16,118 nt of DNA. Origin: CAYRJA01 sp964424455 (GTDB taxonomy: Bacteria; Bacteroidota; Bacteroidia; Chitinophagales; UBA10324). The notes under the pieces are model-generated. The model did not search any database. It was not told the DNA's origin and saw only the letters and a list, made by a program, of their open reading frames with translations. The stretch lies in the NCBI GenBank assembly GCA_964424455.1, contig CAYRJA010000071.1:1-16118 (forward strand). The letters run 5' to 3'. Numbering within the stretch: position 1 is the first letter of the stretch; each line of letters starts with the position of its first letter. Below, piece by piece: positions 6,794 to 13,791 of the stretch. Position numbers and translations under genes: made by a program.

Positions 6794-8605
6794 TTAACCT
6801 TCCACTAATTGCTTTGCCTGACGTTTACGTTCATTCTCGTCAAGAATAATTTTTCTCATACGAATATTTTTAGGTGTAACCTCTACATATTCGTCTTCCT
6901 GAATATATTCCAATGCTTCTTCAAGTGAGAATTCAATCTTAGGAGCAATTTTCACGGCAGCATCACTTCCACTTGCACGCATGTTGGTAAGCTGTTTTGC
7001 TCTCACCACATTCACCACTAAATCACCGGGACGGATATGCTCGCCTATTACCTGTCCGGCATAAACATCTACTCCGGGGTCAATGAAAAATGAACCTCTG
7101 TCCTGCAACTTATCAATAGAGTAAGCGGTCGCCATGCCTTTTTCCATACAAATCAGTACACCCATACTTCGTCCTTGAATGTTCCCTTTCCATGGTTCAT
7201 ACTCTTTAAAGCGGTGAGCGATGATTGCTTCACCTGCAGTAGCAGTAAGCATATTATTTCTTAGTCCGACTAAACCGCGTGATGGAATGTTGAATTCCAA
7301 ATGCTGATAATCACCTTTGGGTTGCATTACAGTCATTTCTCCTTTGCGTGCTGTAACCAATTCAATCACTTTACCGGCGGATTCTTGTGGCACATTTACA
7401 GTAAGTACTTCAACAGGTTCGCATTTCACTCCGTCAATTTCCTTAATAATCACATGTGGCTGCCCTACCTGCAATTCATATCCCTCCCGGCGCATGGTTT
7501 CAATTAAAATGGAAAGATGAAGAATACCTCTTCCATATACGAGCATAGCATCCGGTGAATCCGTGTCTTCAACCCGCATTGCCAGATTCTTTTCAGTTTC
7601 CTTCATTAACCGCTCACGGATATGGCGGCTTGTAACATATTTCCCTTCTTTGCCGAAGAATGGAGAATTGTTAATGGTGAACAACATATTCATTGTCGGT
7701 TCGTCAATACTGATAGGTGCAAGACCTTCAGGGTTTTCAAAATCAGCAACCGTATCCCCGATTTCAAAATCTTCAATTCCCATAATCGCACATATATCAC
7801 CAGCGCCAACGGATGAAGCACGGGTTTTTCCAAGTCCTTCAAAAGTGTAGAGTTCTTTTATTCTTGACTTTAGAATTTTTCCGTCACGCTTTACTAAACT
7901 TACCGGCATTCCTTCTTTCACTGTTCCGCGTGTTACTCTCCCAATTGCAATTCTTCCTGTATAGGAAGAGTAATCAAGTGAAGTAACCTGCATTTGTAAA
8001 GTTCCTTCCACAAAAGGTGCAGGCGGAATTACTTCAACAATCGTGTCGAGTAACGGAGTTAAGTCTGCTGTTTGTACTTTCCAATCGTGGCTCATCCATC
8101 CGTGTTTTGATGCACCGTAGAGTGTAGGAAAATTTAACTGGTCTTCATTAGCATCAAGTTTGCAGAACAAATCGAAGATTGCTTCATGAACTTCTTCGGG
8201 ATGACAGTTGGGTTTGTCTATTTTATTGATGACAACGATGGGTTTCTTCCCCAACTGGATGGCTTTCTGTAACACAAACCGCGTTTGTGGCATCGGTCCT
8301 TCAAATGCATCCACTAACAGCAGCACACCGTCAGCCATATTCAGCACCCGCTCCACTTCGCCGCCAAAGTCAGCGTGACCGGGCGTATCAATAATATTTA
8401 TTTTAACATCCTTATATCGTACCGATACATTTTTAGCGAGAATAGTAATTCCTCTTTCGCGTTCAAGGTCGTTGTTGTCGAGAATTAATTCATTGGTTTC
8501 CTGATTCTCCCGAAAGAGTTTTGACTGATGGAGGATTTTGTCAACGAGAGTAGTCTTCCCATGATCAACATGGGCTATTATGGCAATGTTACGTATAGAA
8601 GGCAT
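6794..8605 (-). CDS. typA: Ribosome-associated translational GTPase TypA/BipA
   Basis: This 603-residue GTPase of the EF-G-like class binds ribosomes and is needed for growth or ribosome assembly at low temperature and under stress in other bacteria. All G motifs are present: G1 AHVDHGKTT (residues 11-19), G2 ERGITI (50-55), G3 DTPGH (73-77) and G4 NKID (127-130). A beta-barrel domain II follows, then an EF-G domain III/V-like region and the TypA-specific C-terminal domain, including GRSMGVLICMEKG (about 481-493). The length is typical. The start is supported by the MPSIRNIAIIAHVDHGKTT opening shared by the family. It has its own promoter and a hairpin in its leader, and is divergent from the MbnP-family gene. 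Confidence 0.97.
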   Translation of the reverse strand: MPSIRNIAIIAHVDHGKTTLVDKILHQSKLFRENQETNELILDNNDLERERGITILAKNVSVRYKDVKINIIDTPGHADFGGEVERVLNMADGVLLLVDAFEGPMPQTRFVLQKAIQLGKKPIVVINKIDKPNCHPEEVHEAIFDLFCKLDANEDQLNFPTLYGASKHGWMSHDWKVQTADLTPLLDTIVEVIPPAPFVEGTLQMQVTSLDYSSYTGRIAIGRVTRGTVKEGMPVSLVKRDGKILKSRIKELYTFEGLGKTRASSVGAGDICAIMGIEDFEIGDTVADFENPEGLAPISIDEPTMNMLFTINNSPFFGKEGKYVTSRHIRERLMKETEKNLAMRVEDTDSPDAMLVYGRGILHLSILIETMRREGYELQVGQPHVIIKEIDGVKCEPVEVLTVNVPQESAGKVIELVTARKGEMTVMQPKGDYQHLEFNIPSRGLVGLRNNMLTATAGEAIIAHRFKEYEPWKGNIQGRSMGVLICMEKGMATAYSIDKLQDRGSFFIDPGVDVYAGQVIGEHIRPGDLVVNVVRAKQLTNMRASGSDAAVKIAPKIEFSLEEALEYIQEDEYVEVTPKNIRMRKIILDENERKRQAKQLVEG

Positions 8606-8623
8606 AAGTCTGTAAAATATCCC

Positions 8624-8654
8624 GCAGAATATTTTGATTGTTTTGATATTCTGC
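8624..8654 (-). promoter_or_regulatory. Hairpin in the typA 5' leader
   Basis: A perfect 9-bp inverted repeat, GCAGAATAT (8624-8632) and ATATTCTGC (8646-8654), encloses a 13-nt loop. It lies between the inferred typA start point (about 8670) and the start codon at 8605, ending about 18 bases before it. A stem in this place could modulate mRNA stability or translation, or be a dimeric-protein operator. There is no T tract, so it is not a terminator. Confidence 0.45.
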
Positions 8655-8674
8655 TAAAACGAAAAAATGGGGGG

Positions 8675-8682
8675 CAAAGATA
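8675..8682 (-). promoter_or_regulatory. Candidate -7 box for typA
   Basis: The minus strand reads TATCTTTG, a perfect TAnnTTTG element, 70 bases upstream of the typA ATG. The -33 region has only T-rich sequence rather than a clear TTTG. The inferred start is near 8670, giving a leader of about 65 nt that contains the 9-bp inverted repeat. Confidence 0.48.
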
Positions 8683-8813
8683 ATAGTTAACTGCCTTATA
8701 ATATTAAAATTTGAAAAAATTACTTTATGTATGTTGTGCGCGAATAAAGTTTTTCTTCTGCGCTCGGTTGATTAAGCCCCACAGAAGCGAATGGAATACA
8801 GTAATGGGTTTAT

Positions 8814-8829
8814 GGTGACATATATCACA
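8814..8829. promoter_or_regulatory. CRP/FNR-type palindromic operator
   Basis: GGTGA-CATATA-TCACA matches the CRP-type consensus TGTGA-N6-TCACA at nine of ten arm positions; the downstream half with its flank, read on the minus strand, is AATGTGA. The centre is at 8821.5. Relative to the start point inferred from the -7 box at 8851-8858 (about 8863), the centre lies at about -41.5, the classic class II activator position. The missing -33 TTTG is consistent with an activator-dependent promoter. The regulator itself is not in the window. Confidence 0.5.
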
Positions 8830-8850
8830 TTCTATACTAAAAAACATCAA

Positions 8851-8858
8851 TAGTTTTG
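8851..8858 (+). promoter_or_regulatory. Candidate -7 box for the MbnP/peroxidase pair
   Basis: TAGTTTTG is a perfect TAnnTTTG match, 18 bases before the ATG at 8877, giving an inferred leader of about 12-15 nt. No TTTG lies 19-21 bases upstream. The CRP/FNR-type palindrome covers that region instead. Confidence 0.48.
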
Positions 8859-8876
8859 TAAGAAACAGAATAACAA

Positions 8877-9608
8877 ATGCGCTACATTTTTATTGTATTA
8901 ATTACGATTGGTTTTCTTTCCTGTAAGAAAGACAAAAAGAATCCGGAGCCGGGAGGAGGAACTACAACAACCGGAACACTTTCCTTCGCTTTGCATTATA
9001 AAGTTTCAGGTTCTGATTTAGAAACCAATAAAATTATTTACACAAATGAAGCAGGCAATAAGTATTCTGTCTGGACTTTGAAAGCCATTCTATCTTCTTT
9101 TAATTTTTACAAACAAGGAGGTAGTTGGCAGAACAGTAATTATCATTACATTGACATGAGTGATAATAACTTTAGTAAAATTACTATCAACAAAATTCCA
9201 ATAGGTACTTACACAGGTTTTGATTTCTTAATTGGAATAGACTCAATACATAACCAACACGACTCACTGCCTGTTACAACTGAATTCCAAAATATGATTT
9301 GGCCAACGATGATGGGTGGAGGTTTTCACTTTCTGAAACTGGAAGGACAGTTTATTTCTCCGACTGATACATTGGGCTATACTGTTCATATCGGGCAGAA
9401 TGGAAATACTTCGCTGAATTCAATAAATAAAACATTCAGTATTGCACCTAATGGTGTTACAAACATTGATTTGTTTGTTGACATTAATGAATGGTTCAAG
9501 ACTCCAAACACTTTTAACTTTAACACCGACGGCTATTCTACAATGGATGATACCACAGCGATGAGAAAACTTTCAGAGAATGGCAGAGATGTTTTTTACA
9601 CCAACTAA
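8877..9608 (+). CDS. MbnP-family lipoprotein (putative copper-binding)
   Basis: This 243-residue protein resembles the MbnP family. Characterised MbnP from Methylosinus trichosporium is a periplasmic copper-binding protein in which the partner di-haem enzyme MbnH converts one tryptophan to kynurenine. Residues 1-15 form a lipoprotein signal ending FLSC, with Cys16 as the predicted lipidation site, followed by a Lys/Pro/Gly/Thr-rich linker. Family features are the beta-rich core, NKYSVWTLKAILSSFNFY (residues 61-78) and the diagnostic WPTMMGGGFHFLKLEG (142-157). Tryptophans 66, 84, 142 and 206 are candidates for oxidation, but which one cannot be told here. The next gene encodes the expected di-haem partner and follows directly, so they surely form an operon. 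The copper role here is inferred from the family. Confidence 0.85.
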   Translation: MRYIFIVLITIGFLSCKKDKKNPEPGGGTTTTGTLSFALHYKVSGSDLETNKIIYTNEAGNKYSVWTLKAILSSFNFYKQGGSWQNSNYHYIDMSDNNFSKITINKIPIGTYTGFDFLIGIDSIHNQHDSLPVTTEFQNMIWPTMMGGGFHFLKLEGQFISPTDTLGYTVHIGQNGNTSLNSINKTFSIAPNGVTNIDLFVDINEWFKTPNTFNFNTDGYSTMDDTTAMRKLSENGRDVFYTN

Positions 9609-9609
9609 G

Positions 9610-10653
9610 ATGAAAAGGAGTACAATATTCTTCTTGATAATAGCAGGTATTGTTCTTATGCAGGAGTTTTCCTGTAAAAAAGACAAGAGTACCGAACCTA
9701 ATGGATCGGATACGGCTGTTTATAATCCAACGCCTTACACTATTACACAACGGCCTTACTTTCCGAAGGTTATTTTAAACCCGGCGAATCCAATGACAGT
9801 TGAAGGGATTCGCCTCGGCAGAATGTTATATTATGATAATGCTGTGCATGGCAGCGGTACTTACTCCTGTTCGTCGTGTCACTTACAGGAAAAATCCTTT
9901 TCCAGCAGCACCTTTGTAAATTCGATGCATGTGATGCCGCATGTAAATTTAGCATGGAGTAATTACTTTTTATGGGATGGAAATATCAAAGGCGCTCTTG
10001 AAGATATCATGCGGTATGAAGTAAATGATTTCTTCAACTGCAATCCTGATAACCTGAAAAATATCCGTAACTATCCGTACTATTTTTATAAAGCATTTGG
10101 CTCTTACCAAATTAACAATGAAAAAATTGCTTATGCACTGGCGCAGTTTATTCGCACACAAATCAGCAGCAATTCCAAGTTCGACAGGTGGATGGCAGGA
10201 ACGGAAGCGCTGACAGCTGAAGAACAAAGAGGCGCTGATTTGTTTTACTCTGAGAAAGGAGATTGCTTTCACTGTCACAGTTCATTATTACTTACAGACA
10301 ATATTTTTCACAACATAGGGCTTGACAGCGTTCATAACGGCATAAATCGTGGGCGGTATAATTATACAGGCGATGCCAATGATATCGGTAAATTTAAAAC
10401 TTCTTCTTTACGCAACATTGAACTGCATCCACCTTATATGCATGATGGACGTTTTCAAACACTTGAAGAAGTAATTGATTTCTATAATAAACCCACTCGA
10501 CCTTCCGCTACCATTGATCCGGTTATGACTAAACCCAATCACCTCGCAGGACTTCAACTAAGCGTACAGGACAAAAAAGATTTAGTCGCCTTTCTGAAAT
10601 GTCTGACTGATTCTACTTTTATTAATGATAAGAGTTTGTCGAATCCGTTTTAA
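9610..10653 (+). CDS. MauG/MbnH-like di-haem cytochrome c peroxidase-family lipoprotein
   Basis: This 347-residue protein is of the bacterial cytochrome c peroxidase/MauG superfamily and has two c-type haem sites: CSSCH (residues 87-91) and CFHCH (219-223). A conserved inter-haem tryptophan region, NYFLWDG (118-124), is present. The C-terminal block has PPYMHDGRFQTLEEVIDFY (274-292). Tyr292 falls where true peroxidases usually have a Met axial ligand and MauG/MbnH-type enzymes have Tyr; this is a by-eye alignment. The chosen ATG gives a lipoprotein signal with Cys22 in EFSC and begins 1 base after the MbnP stop. An in-frame ATG at 9580 would put ten extra residues before the signal and is disfavoured. 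The likely role is oxidative modification of the MbnP partner; a simple H2O2-reducing peroxidase is the alternative. Confidence 0.9.
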   Translation: MKRSTIFFLIIAGIVLMQEFSCKKDKSTEPNGSDTAVYNPTPYTITQRPYFPKVILNPANPMTVEGIRLGRMLYYDNAVHGSGTYSCSSCHLQEKSFSSSTFVNSMHVMPHVNLAWSNYFLWDGNIKGALEDIMRYEVNDFFNCNPDNLKNIRNYPYYFYKAFGSYQINNEKIAYALAQFIRTQISSNSKFDRWMAGTEALTAEEQRGADLFYSEKGDCFHCHSSLLLTDNIFHNIGLDSVHNGINRGRYNYTGDANDIGKFKTSSLRNIELHPPYMHDGRFQTLEEVIDFYNKPTRPSATIDPVMTKPNHLAGLQLSVQDKKDLVAFLKCLTDSTFINDKSLSNPF

Positions 10654-10826
10654 AACATTGAGGGTTTAGTGACTCGTAGTTAAATATTCTTTCTGTTTTC
10701 TCAAATTGATTTGGCGACTTGCTAAATATCCTTTTCTGTTTATAATATTTTTTCGGGTTGTTGCAATGCTGTGTTCAACTAATAAGTGCAATTTTTTCTT
10801 TTTTAATAAGGGTAGTTCAATAGGGG

Positions 10827-10998
10827 TGTATGAATAATTGCAGGGATTACTTATGCCGTAGGCATAAGGGCTTGGTAAAAAAATCTAATACAGACACTCT
10901 GGAGCGTCCCTTCGGGACGCAACAACCTTCTCGTTCAAGTTATTACCAAGCGTTTGCTCCTGCGGAGCAATATAATTGTTGCTGCAAATATTCATACA
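10827..10998. repeat. Nested multi-hairpin palindromic element
   Basis: An outer inverted repeat pairs 10827-10843 with 10982-10998 at 16 of 17 positions. Inside it, in order, is a perfect 8-bp hairpin (10850-10868, loop GTA), then a 9-bp stem GCTTGGTAA/TTACCAAGC (10870-10878 with 10943-10951). That stem encloses a perfect 7-bp GC-rich hairpin, GCGTCCC/GGGACGC (10904-10920, loop TTC). A further 7-bp hairpin, TTGCTCC/GGAGCAA (10954-10970, loop TGC), follows. No stem is followed by a T tract, so these are not ordinary terminators. The whole can fold into a branched structure on either strand. It resembles the palindrome-rich intergenic repeats seen in Bacteroidota genomes, but whether this is a repeated family cannot be tested in one window. 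Confidence 0.75.
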
Positions 10999-11030
10999 GC
11001 ATTCAATAAATTTTTTTTCGAAGAAATAAT

Positions 11031-11038
11031 TACTTTTG
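11031..11038 (+). promoter_or_regulatory. Weak candidate -7 box for the LRR protein gene
   Basis: TACTTTTG fits TAnnTTTG, 86 bases before the ATG at 11125. No TTTG lies at -33, only a run of T. Nearer TTTG-containing sequences (11056-11059, 11070-11073) do not fit the full consensus. Confidence 0.25.
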
Positions 11039-11124
11039 AGAATGTCTATATAGGATTTGTAAGATTTAGTTTGATAAGATTCGTTTCAAGAAATCATAAT
11101 TCGAACAGTTAAAATGAAATAAAA

Positions 11125-13791
11125 ATGAAAAAGTTTTTTTTTGTCACACTTTTTTCTCTTTTCGTATTTCAGTTTTCTCCAGCTACAGCTCAGTGGGTAA
11201 CGATACCAGATGCAACTTTTGCAGCGTGGCTTACAAGTAATTATTCTTCTTGTATGAGGAACGGAAATGAGATGGATACAACTTGTCCGGCAATTCTATC
11301 AGAAAAACAAATTATCATTGGTAGTCAGTTAGCCATCAAAAACCTCGAGGGAATTCAATATTTTAAAAGCCTAAATGATTTGAGTTGCAGAGGAGGGATT
11401 TCAAGTATCCCCAACCTGCCTGGTTCTTTAAGGTTTCTTAGTTGTTCTGAGAACCAATTAACTGTTTTACCCACCCTTCCTGATTCGTTGTGGTGGTTAG
11501 AGTGCTTCAATAATTCTTTAACGAGTTTACCCGTTCTTCCTAATTCGTTGGCGGGATTATATTGCGGGGGTAATTCTATAACGAGTTTACCTGTTCTTCC
11601 TAATTCGTTAAAAGAGTTAAACTGCTCCAATAATTCTATAACGAGTTTACCTATCCTGCCTGATTCATTGGAGTGGTTAGGATGCTCCGAAAATTCTATA
11701 ACAAGTTTACCTGTTCTTCCTGATTCGTTGGAGTGGCTATATTGTTACAAAAATTCTTTAACGAGTTTACCCGTTCTTCCAACTATATTGAAGGTGTTAA
11801 ATTGCTCCGAAAATTCTTTAACGAGTTTGCCTGCTCTCTCTGATTTGTTGGAGAGGTTAGATTGTTACGAAAATTCTTTAACAAGTTTACCTGTTCTTCC
11901 TAATTCGTTGAAAGAGTTAAGCTGCTCCAATAATTCTTTAACGAGTTTACCCGCTCTTCCTGATTTATTAAAGAGGTTAGAATGTTTCGGTAATTCTTTA
12001 ACAAGTTTACCCGCTCTTCCTGATTCATTGGAGTGGTTAAACTGCAATATGAATAGCTTAACGAGTTTACCTGCCCTTCCTGATTCGTTGAAGGTGTTGT
12101 ATTGTTTTGGTAATTCTATAACAAGTTTACCTGTCCTTCCTGATTCGTTGAAGGAGTTAGATATCTCCCATAATTCTTTAACGAGCTTACCCACACTTCC
12201 AAACAAACTTTTTTATCTCAATATTTCCAATAATATAAATCTGAAATGCTTCCCCTTCTTAGAGAAATTCTATGGGATGTCTTTTAATATCTCAGCAACC
12301 GGAATTAAATGTCTTCCTAATAAAATTCAGCACCCAATAGTTACCAGCTTGCCTGCTATAGATACTATGCCAATCTGTAATATCTTTAATACAAATGAAT
12401 GTGACATTTTTTGGAATATACAAGGAACAGTTTTTAAAGATGATAATACTGATTGCAGCTTGCAACCACAAGAACAAGTTAATATTCCTGTGAAAGTGAA
12501 TTTGTATGAAACGGGAAATTTAGTTGAGTCAGGATATTTTACCGGCAGATACAGTTTTGATACAAAGTTTTCAAGCTATACCGTTGTGATTGATACAGTC
12601 GATATTCCTTTTATAGTTTCTTGTCCAGCATCGGGTGATACAACCATAAATGTTACCTCTGATGATTCTTTAAAGCACGATATAAATTTTGCCATTCAGT
12701 GTAAGCCGGGATTTGATGTTGGTACAACGAATATTATAAGATATGGAAACTTCTTCCCTAATGACACAACAGCGGTTTACTCTTTGTCAGGTGATATGGT
12801 AAAAGCATTATATAATGCAAGTTGTTCAATCGGAGTCAGCGGAGAAGTAAAAATTACCATCTCTGGTCCTGCCAAGTACAATGCGCCCTTGCCCGGCGCT
12901 TTAATTCCTGCTGTGACAGGAGATACTTTGGTTTATTCAGTTGCTGATTTTTCTTTAGTAAATCCACAAAGAGACTTTGCTTTCAGCGTTATCACAAACA
13001 TAACAGCCCAAATCGGCGACCAGATCTGCTTTGAAGTATTTGCGATACCTGTGGCGGGGGATAATAATCCATCCAATAATCATCTGGCGCATTGCTTTCC
13101 GGCGAGCAACTCTTTCGACCCGAATGAAAAGGAAGTAAGCCCGGAGGGTCCGGTTCCTTACCCATTTAACGACTGGCTTACTTATACGATTCATTTTCAG
13201 AATACGGGAAATGACTCGGCAAGACATATTCAAATCCTTGATACACTGGATGCAAATATTGATTCGCGGAGTTTTGAATTGCTGAGTTATTCGGTAATGC
13301 CAACGGTGCAAATCGAAAAAAATAATTTGACTTTCAACTTTGTAAATATTATGCTCCCTGATAGCAATCACAGTAAAGAAGGAAGTAAAGGATATGTTTC
13401 CTACAAAGTGAAACCTAAAGAGAATCTTGCTCCCGGAACTTCCATAAAAAATAAAGCAAGTATTTATTTTGACTTCAATGCTCCGATTGTAACAAATGAA
13501 ACGATAAATACAATTTCATCCCTGACAGGTGTTACAACTATTAAGAGAAATGATTTTGTCATTTATCCCAATCCGGCGAAAGATGAATTTCAGATTTCAG
13601 ATTTCAGATTTCAAATTGAAGATAAGATCATCGTCAGTGATTTATTAGGAAGAACAATGATGAGTGAAATCATATCTTCTGAAACTCAAAGTTTCACACT
13701 CAGTATTCTAAACTACCCTTCAGGTATTTATTTGTTCACGGTTCAGCGAGCGAAGTGCGATCCTATTGTAAAGAAATTTGTAAAGAATTGA
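11125..13791 (+). CDS. T9SS-secreted leucine-rich-repeat protein
   Basis: This 888-residue protein has a Sec signal peptide (residues 1-22, ending ATAQ). Residues about 91-370 form fourteen consecutive 20-residue leucine-rich repeats of the form SLTSLPxLPxSLxxLxCxxN, the IpaH/YopM-like bacterial LRR type. No E3-ligase domain is present. A beta-sandwich region starts near 424 with IQGTVFKDDNTDC. A conserved domain of Bacteroidota secreted proteins, DUF7619-like, begins near 663 with FDPNEKEVSPEG and runs to about 795. Residues about 801-888 form a T9SS type A sorting domain (VIYPNPAKDEF...GIYLFTV...KKFVKN). The protein is therefore exported, cut at the C-terminus and displayed or released. The LRR solenoid suggests binding to a protein or glycan. 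The next gene overlaps its stop codon. Confidence 0.92.
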   Translation: MKKFFFVTLFSLFVFQFSPATAQWVTIPDATFAAWLTSNYSSCMRNGNEMDTTCPAILSEKQIIIGSQLAIKNLEGIQYFKSLNDLSCRGGISSIPNLPGSLRFLSCSENQLTVLPTLPDSLWWLECFNNSLTSLPVLPNSLAGLYCGGNSITSLPVLPNSLKELNCSNNSITSLPILPDSLEWLGCSENSITSLPVLPDSLEWLYCYKNSLTSLPVLPTILKVLNCSENSLTSLPALSDLLERLDCYENSLTSLPVLPNSLKELSCSNNSLTSLPALPDLLKRLECFGNSLTSLPALPDSLEWLNCNMNSLTSLPALPDSLKVLYCFGNSITSLPVLPDSLKELDISHNSLTSLPTLPNKLFYLNISNNINLKCFPFLEKFYGMSFNISATGIKCLPNKIQHPIVTSLPAIDTMPICNIFNTNECDIFWNIQGTVFKDDNTDCSLQPQEQVNIPVKVNLYETGNLVESGYFTGRYSFDTKFSSYTVVIDTVDIPFIVSCPASGDTTINVTSDDSLKHDINFAIQCKPGFDVGTTNIIRYGNFFPNDTTAVYSLSGDMVKALYNASCSIGVSGEVKITISGPAKYNAPLPGALIPAVTGDTLVYSVADFSLVNPQRDFAFSVITNITAQIGDQICFEVFAIPVAGDNNPSNNHLAHCFPASNSFDPNEKEVSPEGPVPYPFNDWLTYTIHFQNTGNDSARHIQILDTLDANIDSRSFELLSYSVMPTVQIEKNNLTFNFVNIMLPDSNHSKEGSKGYVSYKVKPKENLAPGTSIKNKASIYFDFNAPIVTNETINTISSLTGVTTIKRNDFVIYPNPAKDEFQISDFRFQIEDKIIVSDLLGRTMMSEIISSETQSFTLSILNYPSGIYLFTVQRAKCDPIVKKFVKN
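11395..12234 (+). repeat. Fourteen tandem 60-bp units encoding the LRR solenoid
   Basis: The coding sequence has an exact 60-bp period with no insertion or deletion across fourteen units. Units between about 11515 and 12174 are the most alike and share the segment ACGAGTTTACC or a close variant, followed by a variant of CTTCCTGATTCGTTG. First and last units are more diverged. Such near-identical in-frame units can expand or contract by recombination without shifting the frame. Confidence 0.93.
13587..13614 (+). repeat. Heptanucleotide microsatellite in the sorting-domain coding region
   Basis: Three perfect copies of ATTTCAG (13587-13607) are followed by a fourth imperfect copy, ATTTCAA (13608-13614). 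The tract lies inside codons 821-830 of the LRR protein, at the start of its T9SS sorting domain. Seven is not a multiple of three, so gain or loss of one unit would shift the frame and destroy the sorting signal. Confidence 0.8.

Larger units (their letters stand above)
10654..11124. other. 471-bp gene-free spacer
   Basis: No credible coding frame is seen on either strand. The first about 170 bp are AT-rich and contain only a weak TTGCA/TGCAA pair (10761-10765 and 10787-10791) followed by T-rich DNA, a poor terminator candidate for the peroxidase transcript. Positions 10827-10998 hold a nested palindromic element (separate entry). The last about 125 bp are AT-rich and carry a candidate -7 box for the repeat protein. 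Confidence 0.7.

Noticed and set aside
7301..7850. Several plus-strand open frames within typA
   Set aside because: They are shadows of a complete, well-conserved GTPase gene on the other strand.
9580..9609. Upstream ATG as the start of the di-haem protein
   Set aside because: It would add ten residues ahead of a lipoprotein signal and overlap the MbnP gene; the ATG at 9610 gives a normal signal peptide.
10904..10970. GC-rich hairpins considered as intrinsic terminators of the peroxidase transcript
   Set aside because: Neither hairpin is followed by a T run on either strand, and both sit within a larger nested structure.
11355..12206. Two open frames on the minus strand with a repetitive 20-residue pattern
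   Set aside because: They are mirror images of the 60-bp LRR array; any array with a multiple-of-three period keeps other frames open.
11395..12234. Tandem array considered as a CRISPR or minisatellite
   Set aside because: Units are contiguous without spacers and encode a regular LRR with signal peptide and downstream domains, so it is a coding repeat.
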